Positions 40,401 to 47,560 are shown, counted from the first letter of the stretch. The stretch is DNA of 64,000 bases from Symbiodinium microadriaticum (GCA_001939145.1 LSRX01000471.1:409326-473325); one strand, 5' to 3'. Made by a program: numbers and translations. Notes: generated by a model not told the origin, from the sequence alone.

Positions 40401-43200
40401 GAAGAAGGTCGTGGACGAGCATTCCATCCTGAAGGAGTCCCCCGGCGACATCAAGATGGGCATCACGGCCATCAATGCGGCAAAGAATGAATTGCGACGT
40501 CAAGGAGGCTTCAGCCCGACCCAAGCAGTATATGGCCGGGACCCAGATGTTCCCGGAGAACTACTTGACCACCGGGACCCTCAACAGACTGATGAGATCC
40601 TGACCCGAGACCAGCTACGTGCACGGGAACAAGTTCTTCGACAAGCTGCGAGGATCGCCTATCACCGAGCTCAAGTCGATTCTCGACTACGAAGGGCTCT
40701 ACTCCAGAGGAGCAGAGTCTCTGGAGAAGACCTCAACCCAGGCGACGTCGTTTACTTCCTGCGCAAGCCCAAGAACAAGAAGGATTGGAGATGGGTTGGA
40801 CCAGCAACGGTCGTTGGACACGAGAAGAAGAACCTGTGGGTGGCATCCGCAGGAAGGTGTCATCTGGTAGCACCGGAACATGTCCGCAAGGCCACCAGTG
40901 AAGAGGTAGGTGACCTCTTCACCCTCCGTGCGACTCAAGACGATCTACAACGACTTCTCGATCAAGAGCCAGGAGACCCACAAGCCTACGACTACCCCGA
41001 GAACGCACATGAGGATATTGGCGAGAACGTCGATGAGGATTTGGTTCTACCCCCAGGTGACGATATGAACAAGGACCTCCTCTCCGAGGTGATCTTTGAA
41101 GATGAGGAAATGCCAATGGAGGGAGAACGTCGACGAGGACCCCCCGGTGATCCTCCTGTCGTCCTCAACAAGAGATACCGCACCAAGGGACCAGAGACAG
41201 CCTTTTTCGCGAAGTCCGTCCGATTCAATCTTGAGCCGGAAGAACTTGAGCCGAGGTCTACGAGCTCAAGGGAGTTGGCAACTATCCAGAAGGGGATCCT
41301 GATGAACTTCCGGGACAATGCCGAGATCACGACTGAGGACCTCGACGATCACTGCAACTACGCCTACATGGTCAGAAAGGCGACCACCGAGAGAGGTCGC
41401 CAAAAGCAACTCGAAAAGGAAATTCCTTGGAGCTACATCCCAGAAGAACAGAAACAAGCATTCAAGGAGGCAGAGTTGCAGCAATGGATGGAGCACGTGA
41501 ACCACGATGCCGTACAACCCGTGAGCGTCGAAGAGAGCCGACAGATCCTTCGAGACAAACCCGAGAGAGTTCTACCCTCACGATACGCGTACCGTGACAA
41601 GAACTGGAGCAAAAGAAAGAAGGACGCCAACATCGGTTGGCGCCCAAAGGCAAGGCTCGTGATTGGTGGCCACTTGGACCCAGACTTACATCTGGGACTC
41701 CAAACCTCGGCCCCCACGGTCTCACGACAAGGAGTACTCCTGCTTCTACAAATTCTTGCGTCGAGACTCGACCGACAATGGGGAGCGTCAGCAGGAGACA
41801 TTACGGCCGCTTTTCTCAACGGCAAGGCCTTGCAGCGGGAGCTCTACATCAAGCAACCGAGGACGGGTCTGGGTGATCTTCACCCAGAACAACTGGTCCG
41901 CTTGACAAAGGGAGTGTTCGGACTGGTAGACAGTCCAGCGGCATGGTGGGGAGAGTTCAAGGGCGTCCTTGGCAGAGAGGAGTTCATCGTCAACGGCATG
42001 AGGTTGAAGTTCTTTCACTGCCCTCTCGACCCCTGCATCTTCCAGTTGAGAGAATTGAACGGCGACAACGAGGCTCATGGAGAACCTCTGGCCTACCTGG
42101 CAGTGCATGTGGACGATGTGTTACTCATCGGCCCGAAGGACCTACGACGAACCCTACAGGAGCGGATTTCCGCTCTCTTCCCGGTGCAGGAGTGGGAAGA
42201 AGGAGCATTCGACTACATTGGGTCCTACATCGAGGTGACGAACGATGAGGTGCACGTGACGCAGACCAGCTACACCAACACAAGGCTGTTTGAGATTCCC
42301 ATCAAGCACGGACAACAAGGGGATGAACCCGCCACCGTGGAGCAGAAGGCCGATAACAGGAGTTTGATCGGGGCTCTCAGTTGGCTTGCTGGACAGACAC
42401 GACCCGATCTCCAGACTGGAGTGTCAATGGCACAACAGCTCCAGCGGGACCCGACGGTCGATGACATCAAGTTCAGCAATCAACTTTCTAAACGAGCGCA
42501 AGAACATGATCATCGGGGAATCGTGATCCGCCCAGTTGACCTACGACACGCCGTGCTCCTCGCCTACCGCGACGCGGGCTGGGCGAATGCACCCCAAGAT
42601 TGCGAAGATCCCTACTACGCCCTCTACCCCGAGGACGAGACGGCTGGAGAAATCCGAGAAGGTCCTTTCTCTACCAAGGACCGCCGCGCAAAGAGAAGCA
42701 ACTCGAAGATCGCATCACAGCTGGGTGGCCTCTATCTCCTAGCTGACTGCGAGATCCTACGAGGCCATCGAAAACGTGTCAGCCTCCTGGACTGGCGCAG
42801 TGCTGCCTGTGACAGGGTTTGCAGGTCAACCTTTGCAGCGGAGTCCATGGGATGCTGTGGAGCCATCGAGAACGCCGACTTCATCCGGAAATTCCTGTCG
42901 ACGCTTCTGACGGGAGACCTCTGTAGAAGAGAAGATGGTAGGTTCCAAGTCCGCTACCTTAGTGACTGTAGATCACTGTATGATCACTTGGCTCGGGAGG
43001 GAATCCCTAGGATCCCCTCAGAGCGACGTTTGGCCATAGACATGGCAGCGATTAGGCAAGACCTTGCCATCACGGGTCGGATGTGTTGGGTACCGACTGA
43101 TCAGCAGCTCGCTGACATCATGACAAAGCCCCAAAAAGCCGGGGATTGGTGGGAGACACTGGTCGGGGAGATCAAACTTCCCTTTGTAGAGAGTTTTTGA
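34426..43200 (+). CDS. Ty1/copia Gag-Pol polyprotein with extra enzyme-like domains (2,924 codons)
   Basis: One uninterrupted frame spans the element and ends four bases before the 3' LTR. Order by residue: gag (about 45-215), zinc knuckle (320-335), aspartic protease (D391), variable linker, methyltransferase-like fold (1118-1320), 2-oxoglutarate/Fe(II)-dioxygenase-like fold (1340-1545), a Rossmann-like remnant (about 1620-1740), integrase (1825-2060 plus C-terminal basic region), reverse transcriptase (about 2400-2650) and RNase H (about 2700-2900). Integrase before RT defines the Ty1/copia order. The catalytic residues of integrase, RT and RNase H are present, so the element may be competent. 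Ordinary copia polyproteins are about 1,300-1,500 residues; the excess is the middle insert. Between residues of about 715 and 1105 the frame gives Gly/Pro/Arg-rich low-complexity sequence while the +1 frame looks coding, so a single 2,924-residue protein is unlikely to be what is made. Confidence 0.85.
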   Translation: MTVKEPRRPTTTGNTNVMERGRGPSEKMVVPTFSGNVEAGGDDLGASARSYLRQVAAWRKMTRLSADQHGLVLYQNLSGKAWIDAERLDVDLLGMDTGAEYFINWIKERYLDVQITQIGRGLSDFFRRLRRRDGQTIREYLSDFDRALARLTECGCVLPDMASAWVFVDRMSLEESAELNLLASVGNEYNLKRLQQAAIVQDRSLRKPWESSTRSTSRDSAAPGRGPRREWWNKKTNTAHLTGHGDNEDDDYPEADPVAENATEDVVPEAVAEEWYETFMTHETAKQKYRDSLRQRGTSTEALREIANDRLAQAKAKSFCAGCKRRGHWHKDSCCPLNQGARKQGEQSGATTSPSQNTTTPTRTSYQCSVVYVTWDLDKPVASTQLLAIADTACSKSVMGAGWLDSYLKETAKIDYKPQFLNVNENFKFGASRVFEASYAVIVTFALKGVVVQAKVAVVHGDVPLLLSRGALAKLGTVLDIAANTADFKFINVKGFPLKITDTGHPAVPFVPIRPPEPLEPRKDWAGEDLMILSSERAYTGVAVLPHAVPAVHSVHVSSTCSKRNSHQLENSQGPEDHLDDNLNSKNPKCDRIFYPKKIGKAILNMLTADMLCTEAFMTWWLQTNVSNDFWVETPNLLVRVHVIPRRHFFTPTGWKDGGRLKNKLLENLGRVRSTTGISCKSHRALVPVHDVWSSHDEDQYPVLWVGRSLFARRPRPMQSLSASPGHVGPGLDWSDSPTSPSNGEQVDLEMEQAGVGERGATSGDRNPPEVDGPRDQERDHGAPSSDLQCGGGHHTQEIGVNDAGRVEDHRRRAQHQPPDACDKGTSDEAHPGCHGGLEPQGDDLRLLSGMDLRGHPGGLPGVGDRRGGALKQCQRGPEDVRQLGKEQGHRSDELRDVRRQLGPGVQRLDPVRAHRERHDELEDGFPRTPRGPVESGDPRLRERENADTGNGVNTEGEGKGAPASSGAYYPDAAETEDPRGDRQHQFHGTRGGRRGPGGDSKARGPLGSTQGPTWDQPGEQVKNDLVFDNVKTGPSREGQGDTARQLPLRDPGLPVPDGRADGGDPQLPVHDPGLPVPDGGADGGDSQLPVHDPGLPVPDGDYSTTYQAASERGPRPLFLEVYAGNGGLSRVMNMFGFETVKIDLPEWDLSRADCRRDLIRFVNQSKPDVIWCSPPQKGDVHNQLGDDDLQVHYNFAKLLYGIQMKRGLLGVIELPKGSSGWDKDKLGDLGGHAIHLDLCAYGAYKTTDAGETLHWKQGTRLQSSLESLQLRLGRRCPGGHEHVPGRCLLHGQDGKGHLRLYQEKFCYEVGEAISTVIGEMMSNSTPDVKEQNVSHDENQTCEVLARTAIHEKSYNFATLLEIASSLKLGHIAGHRMATSAEAGSPLGIIGGLWVHGGVHGLTKTCSTIPWVIKYINKFARHHGVQGWTSFSLTKNLLTNVHRDPNNLAGYDSVTTSFGNFSGGELWTHDDHQEDNKEAVWRKGLPGTTVTTRERLVAFDSREPHATQPWTGERWCLTWYTSRAVLKTTLEERDELRALGFPMNSLANTKRSADIPPGEFIRWPERRRPRKSTRTQLWKMAKRLSSFATWSILATTTFLDNAMMTAAFDEPAPTIDLMHHNTPVLFEIGGWDQTMEATAKGIEAVEPMVNLDLHDPPTLTRVKDILEELKPRTLWIHGDHFGDPAGLDEVIELQRNIGGNVTVEGRLNGPMWSSNFGTFLYQMPGVATYRSDDLLRAQFGRRDHALCKREDDVVFGSTNADVLLRNYLEGKNDQETSRQIFPVEAEPRGGARQGNESSSSRGASAINFRDPQPRPEVASSLRRLHQNLGHPAVSDLTRHLRLAGAGPEVVAAAKNMTCEVCRRAQQGKSPKPATLPTTTSFNEIIGVDAFTVYDCQGKKLEMFSIYDYGTSYHIVGELPGHSTEAMEQALCDLWTKVFGPPRTILVDLETGLQAGLERYSAWFGTRVRSAAGQAPWQVGAVERHGGVWKHMWKKVVDEHSILKESPGDIKMGITAINAAKNELRRQGGFSPTQAVYGRDPDVPGELLDHRDPQQTDEILTRDQLRAREQVLRQAARIAYHRAQVDSRLRRALLQRSRVSGEDLNPGDVVYFLRKPKNKKDWRWVGPATVVGHEKKNLWVASAGRCHLVAPEHVRKATSEEVGDLFTLRATQDDLQRLLDQEPGDPQAYDYPENAHEDIGENVDEDLVLPPGDDMNKDLLSEVIFEDEEMPMEGERRRGPPGDPPVVLNKRYRTKGPETAFFAKSVRFNLEPEELEPRSTSSRELATIQKGILMNFRDNAEITTEDLDDHCNYAYMVRKATTERGRQKQLEKEIPWSYIPEEQKQAFKEAELQQWMEHVNHDAVQPVSVEESRQILRDKPERVLPSRYAYRDKNWSKRKKDANIGWRPKARLVIGGHLDPDLHLGLQTSAPTVSRQGVLLLLQILASRLDRQWGASAGDITAAFLNGKALQRELYIKQPRTGLGDLHPEQLVRLTKGVFGLVDSPAAWWGEFKGVLGREEFIVNGMRLKFFHCPLDPCIFQLRELNGDNEAHGEPLAYLAVHVDDVLLIGPKDLRRTLQERISALFPVQEWEEGAFDYIGSYIEVTNDEVHVTQTSYTNTRLFEIPIKHGQQGDEPATVEQKADNRSLIGALSWLAGQTRPDLQTGVSMAQQLQRDPTVDDIKFSNQLSKRAQEHDHRGIVIRPVDLRHAVLLAYRDAGWANAPQDCEDPYYALYPEDETAGEIREGPFSTKDRRAKRSNSKIASQLGGLYLLADCEILRGHRKRVSLLDWRSAACDRVCRSTFAAESMGCCGAIENADFIRKFLSTLLTGDLCRREDGRFQVRYLSDCRSLYDHLAREGIPRIPSERRLAIDMAAIRQDLAITGRMCWVPTDQQLADIMTKPQKAGDWWETLVGEIKLPFVESF
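34558..35430 (+). other. Gag domain and zinc knuckle
   Basis: Residues 45-215 contain the helical core of copia gag, including SYLRQVAAWRKMT, GKAWIDAERLDVD and SDFFRRLRRRDGQTIREYLS. At C320 the knuckle CAGCKRRGHWHKDSCC reads CX2CX4H and then X5C, one residue longer than the usual CX2CX4HX4C. An acidic linker (DNEDDDYPEADP) precedes it. The role is RNA binding and virus-like-particle assembly. Confidence 0.7.
35578..35865 (+). other. Retropepsin-like aspartic protease
   Basis: The active-site segment is LAIADTACSKSVMGAGW with D391 catalytic; DTA replaces the usual DTG/DSG, a variation seen in several dinoflagellate copies as far as I recall. The second signature VPLLLSRGALAKLGTVLDI (about 464-482) is the characteristic ILG-type end of the retropepsin fold. 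The protease would cleave the polyprotein into functional units. Confidence 0.7.
36476..37492 (+). CDS. Alternative-frame coding segment with SAP-like motifs
   Basis: This frame is +1 relative to the 2,924-codon frame. From about 36,640 it has a consistent G/C third position and a well-composed protein: WKWNKQELVSEALRVGIAIH and TVPEIRSVIMEH (SAP-like helix-extended-helix), then MTLGELKTTAAEHNINLP (a second SAP-like unit), then FGCYRGWTFADTPEGYQEWA, which resembles the FGKYKG...YL.W motif of DUF3820-type domains, then a charged helix (EEIRKLEARLAVLKDRHG) just before a TGA at 37,490-37,492. The overlapping main frame gives only low-complexity peptide here. The first about 50 codons after the nominal ATG look non-coding, so the true switch lies between about 36,560 and 36,650. 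This is the clearest sign that the element needs a frame change, splicing, or has compensated frameshifts. Confidence 0.6.
   Translation: MLLFPSMMFGVLMMKISIRCFGSEEACLLGALDLCKAFQPRLDMSARASTGQTPLPRPATGSKSIWKWNKQELVSEALRVGIAIHPKWTVPEIRSVIMEHRAQTSNAVEDTTPKRLGSMTLGELKTTAAEHNINLPTRVTRGQAMRLIRDATEDLSHKVMTFGCYRGWTFADTPEGYQEWAIAEVERSSNASEDLRMYANWARNKDTAVMSSVTYDASLDPEFNASTPYEPTESDMMSWRMVSHGPPEDQWRAVTHGYASERTLTPGTASTPKAKAKVPPRAQVPTTRTPPRPRTREETDSISSMEHEVGDEALEEIRKLEARLAVLKDRHGINPGSR
37561..37736 (+). repeat. 63-bp in-frame tandem repeat (about 2.8 copies)
   Basis: Copies start at 37,561, 37,624 and 37,687 (partial). In the main frame the unit reads QLPVHDPGLPVPDGGADGGD. In the +1 frame it reads YMILDYLYLMGEQMVETR, which looks more protein-like. 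Unit length is a multiple of three, so copy number can change without breaking either frame. Confidence 0.8.
37777..38385 (+). other. Cytosine-methyltransferase-like fold
   Basis: Residues 1118-1320. Motif I is LFLEVYAGNGGLSRVM (SAM-binding glycine loop), followed by an acidic residue after a strand (TVKIDLPEWDLS). The motif IV position is DVIWCSPPQKGDVH (1173-1177 CSPPQ), followed by a Pro-Lys segment (GVIELPKGSSGWD) and the end strand HAIHLDLCAYG. A conserved tail RRCPGGHEHVPGRC follows. The arrangement matches the C5-methyltransferase scaffold, but the catalytic PCQ is replaced by PPQ, so cytosine-C5 catalysis is doubtful in this copy. The fold lies between protease and integrase, where copia has none. 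Confidence 0.55.
38443..39060 (+). other. 2-oxoglutarate/Fe(II)-dioxygenase-like fold (TET/JBP-type candidate)
   Basis: Residues about 1340-1545. The segment LLTNVHRDPNNLAGYDSVTT carries the HxD pair H1442/D1444. FGNFSGGELWTHDD follows as the beta-turn strand, and EPHATQPWTGERWCLTWYTS supplies the distal metal His (H1505) and an Arg (R1514) placed for 2-oxoglutarate binding. The His-x-Asp ... His-(about 9)-Arg order and spacing, and the HRD..N core, are those of double-stranded beta-helix oxygenases, with the closest feel to the TET/JBP group that hydroxylates pyrimidine methyl groups. All four key residues are present, so unlike the preceding fold it may be active. The substrate is inferred, not shown. 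Confidence 0.5.
39283..39705 (+). other. Rossmann-like remnant upstream of integrase
   Basis: Residues about 1620-1760. VLFEIGGWDQTMEATAKGIE, then a strand ending VNLDLHDPPT, then KPRTLWIHGDHFGDP follow the strand-helix order of a methyltransferase core without any recognisable catalytic motif. It may be a second, decayed methyltransferase domain or a structural module. A hydrophobic stretch (FATWSILATTTFLD, about 1585) lies before it. Confidence 0.3.
39883..40890 (+). other. Integrase
   Basis: The HHCC zinc module is H1825, H1830, C1858 and C1861. The catalytic triad is D1888 (EIIGVDAFTVY), D1947 (TILVDLETG) and E1982 (WQVGAVERHGG), with 35 positions between the second Asp and the Glu as in DD35E enzymes. 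The C-terminal part has a copia-type basic strand region (NPGDVVYFLRKPKNKKDWRW, then GPATVVGHEKKNLWV). All residues for cDNA insertion are intact. Confidence 0.9.
41620..43155 (+). other. Reverse transcriptase and RNase H
   Basis: RT of the RVT_2 type: WRPKARLVIGGHLDPDL, the first catalytic Asp D2458 in GDITAAFLNGKALQRELYIK, and the paired Asp D2563/D2564 in LAVHVDDVLLIG (His-Val-Asp-Asp replaces Tyr-Val-Asp-Asp). RNase H acidic residues are D2716 (LAYRDAGWANA), E2806 (STFAAESMGC), D2847 (LSDCRSLYDHL) and one of D2892/D2897 (VPTDQQLADIMTKPQ). No stop or frameshift is present. Confidence 0.92.
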
Positions 43201-43204
43201 CCAG

Positions 43205-43319
43205 TGTCGATCCCTTGAGTCTTTTTCGTTGCAATGGCAGGCGAACAATCACCGCAGGCACACGAGTTCGAGCGATGCAGAAAAGAAGGCCAGCCGCGTC
43301 TTCTTCTTGTAGTTCTAGA
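43205..43319 (+). repeat. 3' LTR of the copia element (115 bp)
   Basis: Identical to the 5' LTR and followed by CTAAA (43,320-43,324), the second half of the target duplication, then CCCTAAACCC. The coding frame stops four bases upstream, so there is almost no room for a polypurine tract. The nearest purine run is GTAGAGAG at 43,186-43,193, separated from the LTR by TTTTTGACCA. Confidence 0.9.
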
Positions 43320-43580
43320 CTAAACCCTAAACCCTAATCCCTAAACCCCTTTCAACCCTAAAATCGTTCCTAAATCCTCAACGCCTAAGCTGTAGGAACC
43401 CCAAAGAGCCCTCAAGACCTCCTCCTCTCCGAAGGTTCCTTGAACGGCTCCTTTCAACCCTAAGTGCCTAAATCCTAAACTCTAAACCCTAAACCCTAAA
43501 CGCTAAACCCTAAACCCCAAATGCTACACCCTAAACCCTGAACCCTAAACTCTAAACCCTAAACTTTAAACCCTTACGGG
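43320..43580. repeat. CCCTAAA tract interrupted by the retroelement
   Basis: Minus-strand telomere-like units, denser at 43,470-43,575. Together with 33,720-33,747 they form the tract into which the copia element integrated. They would lie in an intron if the exon at 43,587-43,658 is real. Confidence 0.7.
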
Positions 43581-43586
43581 CCCTAC

Positions 43587-43658
43587 CCGGCCTCGTCCAC
43601 ATTCGCGACAAGTCGTAGATTGCAAGTGCGAAGAGAGCAGAGAAGAACGCGGAGCCGC
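43587..43658 (-). CDS. Candidate internal exon, hydrophobic segment
   Basis: Minus strand: acceptor aacaactccaag, 72 bp, donor gtaggg. The reading is GSAFFSALFALAIYDLSRMW then TRP, containing a hydrophobic run that could be a membrane segment or a buried helix. It begins with two bases and ends with one. Its entry phase matches the exit phase of the candidate at 45,888-45,974. Confidence 0.5.
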
Positions 43659-43659
43659 C

Positions 43660-45887
43660 TTGGAGTTGTTCCAAAAGGCTTCAGTAAGAATATACATTGG
43701 GTACATGTAGTGTAACATTATAAGCTACAATATGTAGGGTTTAGGGTTTAGGGATATAGTGTAATATTATGCATTATATTTATAATATAGCATAGCATTT
43801 TTTAGTGTAGGATCATATGATATGTTAGGATCGCTTTGGGGTTCTGTAAGGGGTATAATTGGAGTTGCTTTATAAGGGCTTTATAGGCGTGACGAGGGGG
43901 GCATAGGGTTCAGGGGTTTAGTGAGGGCTCTTCTGATCTGGTATTGATAGAATTGTGCTATGGCTCGTATAAAAGGATACTCTTCGAGTATTGCAAAGGT
44001 TTCCACATGGCTATAATTATTGGAGTTGCATTGCAAGGGCCATTAGGTTTGAAGGGTTCTCTGGGAAATTGTTTGTCGGAGTTCTTAAAGCGGGCTCGGT
44101 ATGGATAACGGCTGTTTAAAGATGGCAAGGAATTTTTGGTTTGGGTTTTGTGGGGGCTCTACAGGGGTCATTACAGTTGTCTAATGTCTTACATCATGTG
44201 ACAGTTTGATTAAACGCATCGGGCTTCAAGTAGTGATAGAAGTTCGGGCTTTCGGCTTTTCAGGCTTTCTGAGATTTCTTGAACGCATCATGTTTGGAGC
44301 ATGGATTTAAGGCTTTGGAGCTTTGAGCTTTGGTGTCGAGGGGGTTGATGGGAGAGAGTTTTAGGTTTCAAGCATGAGTTTAGTTTTGAGGCTCTGGATG
44401 TAGGGCAACCTGCTTGATGGAAGGCCTGCATTCTAAATGCGCAATAAAAGTTAACTTAGGATCTGGGTCGTGTGCGCTAAAGAACCCGTGTGAAAGCCTG
44501 TTCAACCCCGTCCAAAACTCATATAGTTTACCTAAAACCACCACAGAACCCTGATGGAAACTCGTCTAAAGCCCTACTAAACACTAACAATATGTTTCTA
44601 TATCCTATGCAACAGGCCCGTGCCAAAACCTAGCAAATTCTTCAGCTCCGAGTGCCGGACTCAGGCTTGCTCCCCCTGCACAGACCAAATGCTCCTGGCA
44701 AGCAGCATGTGAGGTGTAACAAGAATACATTGTAGATGTTGAGTTTCATGTTGTAGGATATCACATCAGTTAAAAGACTTCATCATTATGCTCTGTCACA
44801 TTGTATTACATTGTAGGACTGGGTTGGCCATTTAAAGCCTCATAAACATGTTCCTAAATGACGTCCTCTTAGGCCCAATAAGGGGTAAAAAATCTGGTAA
44901 AACATAAAATGTCCCAAAACCACACCCCCACCCCCACCCCCCTAGAGGAAGTGGGGTTCAAGGGTTCTTCAAGGCGTGGGGTTCAGGGTTGGAGTTCGGG
45001 ATCTACTTTGAATCTTCTCAACCCTGAGCCCCCAACCCGAGCTCGGGAAGCCAAAAAACACCTAAACCCAAAACCCAAAACCGCAAGCCCTAAACCCTAA
45101 ACCTTTCGATCCGAATTCTCCCGCGTTCGCAGCATATCGCATCCTGCTTCGGAGCCTTGAGAAGAAAGTCCCTACACCCCAAAAACCCTAGAACCCAAAA
45201 TCCATAAACCCTGAACCCAAACCAACGCCCTAAACCCCAAATCCGAATGGACGAACTCCTTTAGACTGGACCCGCAAGCTCCAACACTCCCACAGTCTAA
45301 AGTAACACCTCTGAGAAGGAAATGGAGCCTGTGAAAATGAGTTCTGACTGAATTCTGACTCTCTCTAAACATCTGGTACTCGAAATCATAGAAGAAGAAT
45401 AGTAATCACTCCTAATCCTAAACCCATAAATCCTAAACCCTAATCCCTGGGCGACAAAAAAACACAATGAGGTGCGGAGCCTGCAGTCGCATTCCCAAGA
45501 CCAAGTCTTGAAGCCAGAGCCACAGGACGAGGCCGGTCCCCTGGCAGAGCTTCGAAAGTCAGAGCAGGGGCTTTTGGGGTTTTTAGGGCTTAAGGGTTCA
45601 GGGCTTAGGGTGCGTTCGCTGTGCCTTTGGTGGTCTATGGGCTTTATAAGGACGTTGTAGGGATTGATAGCGGTTCGGATTTTTCCCGACCGGATTAGAT
45701 AAACCCCAAAAGGCTAAAGATGGCTAAGGTCAACTACTCATACCACATGTCTAGAGCGTGCACACGCTCTTTGGGCACGTACTGCGGACGCCACTGCGAG
45801 ATGCCCGACACAGGGTTTAGTGTTTAGGCTTTAAGGTTTACGTACAACAAGACATGGCAAAAGACGCCTGCAGGAGAAAAGAAACAC
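43660..45887. other. AT-richer spacer, no confident gene
   Basis: 43,680-43,830 is AT-rich with GTATTATA-type repeats. Sparse TTTAGGG follows. Islands at 44,640-44,695 (minus, EHLVCAGGASLSPALGAEE after acceptor cttgccag) and 45,471-45,570 (plus, VRSLQSHSQDQVLKPEPQDE) are open but have only one good splice end each. CCCTAAA patches lie at 45,080-45,110 and 45,180-45,240. Confidence 0.4.
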
Positions 45888-45974
45888 TCGGCAGCGTGGG
45901 TGTCAAGTTTTTGCCGTCAAGATAAACCCACACGGCCCTGCGGTCCTTGGCGATGTCGGCAAACCCATGCTGGC
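45888..45974 (-). CDS. Candidate internal exon, folded-domain-like
   Basis: Minus strand: acceptor ctatccacttcgtcag with a good pyrimidine tract, 87 bp, donor gtgttt. The reading is QHGFADIAKDRRAVWVYLDG then KNLTPTLP. Only one minus frame is fully open with this quality. Strand-turn-strand (VWVYLDGKNL) suggests a globular domain. Phases fit the candidates on either side. Confidence 0.55.
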
Positions 45975-46279
45975 CTGACGAAGTGGATAGCAGACAGGTG
46001 CATCCTTAACTCCCTATACTAAAACCCTGGACTACACCCGGACCTTTCAAACCTAAACCGCGAACCCCTAAACCCCGAATCCCTAAACCTCAAATCCCAG
46101 AGCCCTATACCGGACCCGAAGAAACTTTCGGGATTTCCGGCTTGTAGAGTTTAGGTTCCAATGTGAAACCGTAACACCGAATCTCCCGGAAACAGTAGAC
46201 CCTGAGCTGAAAAGGTACAAACTAGCACAAGCTACCTGAGATTTCCTCGGCTCATCATCCCGTCTACATCTGTTACTAT

Positions 46280-46680
46280 CTGAACCGAAACCCTAAACCC
46301 TAAACCGCTAAACCCTAAATCCCTAAACCCTAAATCTTAAACCTAATCCGCGCCACTTATTCTGTAGCCCGCAGCTTCAGAGGGATTGGCTGTTGGGTGA
46401 CCTACATGGGCTGTGGTCTGCCTTTCAATTCCGGTCAGGGTTTTTTTATTTTTTTTTAAGCACCTTTTTCCGCCTTACCAATCCAGCTCAGCGAAATCCG
46501 CGCCGGTCAGGGTTTAGGGTTTAGGGATTTAGGGGCTTAGGGTTAGGGCCTAGGGGTTTAGGGTTTACGGCTTGGGGGTTTAGGGTTTATAGGGCTTAGG
46601 GCTTTAGGGTTTATAGGGCTTAGGGCTTTAGGGTTTATAGGGCTTAGGGTTTAGAGGCTTGCATTATCTAGATGATCTCT
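46280..46680. repeat. Opposed telomere-like tracts with 24-bp tandem repeat
   Basis: CCCTAAA units at 46,290-46,345 face TTTAGGG units at 46,505-46,655 across about 160 bp of unique sequence. From about 46,575 a unit of about 24 bp (GGGTTTATAGGGCTTAGGGC and TTTA) is repeated three times. Confidence 0.7.
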
Positions 46681-47094
46681 GGAGTATGATGTTTAAGTAC
46701 AAATCCTGAACCCTACTTACACCCTAAACCCCTAGACCACTATCCGTGTTGCAGTATGCAGCAAGAGCAATTAAGACTTCGTGGTGTCAGTACCATTGCA
46801 CCCAGCAGAAGTCCTATCGTTCACGCAGGCGATTTGGGCCAGATCCGTGGCTTGCGGCTTTAGGGCTCACGGTGTATGTTCAAAAAATTGAACCCTCCGT
46901 AGAGGTCAGAATAATGTCTAACTCGAGGGTCTTGATGGCTCTTGCAGTGTAAATATATTCCAACAAAACCTGGAAGCAATAAGACTGTATACTAAGAATT
47001 CAAGTCCAAAGTTGTCATCTCCTCGTGGCCTTTGGAGTTTATGGCTCAAGGCATCGGGTTTCAGGGTTTTGGACTTAGGCTTGGATGGTTGTGC

Positions 47095-47318
47095 CAACTA
47101 GGGCAAGCATCTCCCCTGCAGTCCCACTTGTCTTTCCCCGCACTTTCCTTATCGCTGTGACCACAAGCACCTCGCTCTTCAACGCAAGAATCGCCGTCGC
47201 TTGGAGTTGCTGTTGCAAGGCTTCTTTCTGCAGCTTCACGGTCTCCCGAGCTTGCCTGCCGTACCCGTCATTCCACGCCAAAGATGAAGTCGATGGGTCT
47301 TCCATGCGCAAGGGACAG
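47095..47318 (-). CDS. Candidate exon, Gln-rich helix
   Basis: Minus strand: acceptor gggacccag, about 224 bp, GC-type donor gcacaacc. The reading includes MEDPSTSSLAWNDGYGRQAR, VKLQKEALQQQLQATAILAL and LVVTAIRKVRGKTSGTAGEM. It is the longest exon candidate outside the retroelement and kelch gene. The central part is a long amphipathic helix. It enters with one base and leaves with one base, matching both neighbours if GC and GA donors are allowed. Confidence 0.5.
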
Positions 47319-47442
47319 CTGGGTCCCTTGCTTCCCTAAACCCCTGAAGCCTGGTCCTGCCCCAAAGCCCACAGAGGATCCCAGAGTTCCTAAACCCAAA
47401 TTCGGGTTCAAGGTTCAGGGATTCGTGTTTACGGTTTAGGGT

Positions 47443-47560
47443 CTGAGCCCAGAGCCCCCACATCTCTTCGCTGTTGTATTTCGGTAAAGGAGTGGTGGTC
47501 GAAAAGGCGTTGATCAGGGCCTTCTCCCGAAAGGTAGCACAATCGAAATGCACCTTCTCT
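47443..47560 (-). CDS. Candidate internal exon
   Basis: Minus strand: acceptor aaacatttttactcag with a strong pyrimidine tract, about 118 bp reading KVHFDCATFREKALINAFST and PLPKYNSEEMWGLWA. The donor is GA-type (gaccctaaacc), which places degenerate CCCTAAA repeat at the first bases of the following intron. That intron to the next exon is only about 125 bp and is largely telomere-like. Confidence 0.5.

Noticed and set aside
43186-43193. GTAGAGAG as the polypurine tract of the copia element
   Set aside because: It is short, contains T and is separated from the LTR by TTTTTGACCA. No convincing polypurine tract could be named.
34426-43200. A single 2,924-residue translated protein
   Set aside because: The frame is open throughout, but codon bias and domain content move to the +1 frame for about 1.1 kb, so I report it as an open frame covering the element rather than as one proven protein.
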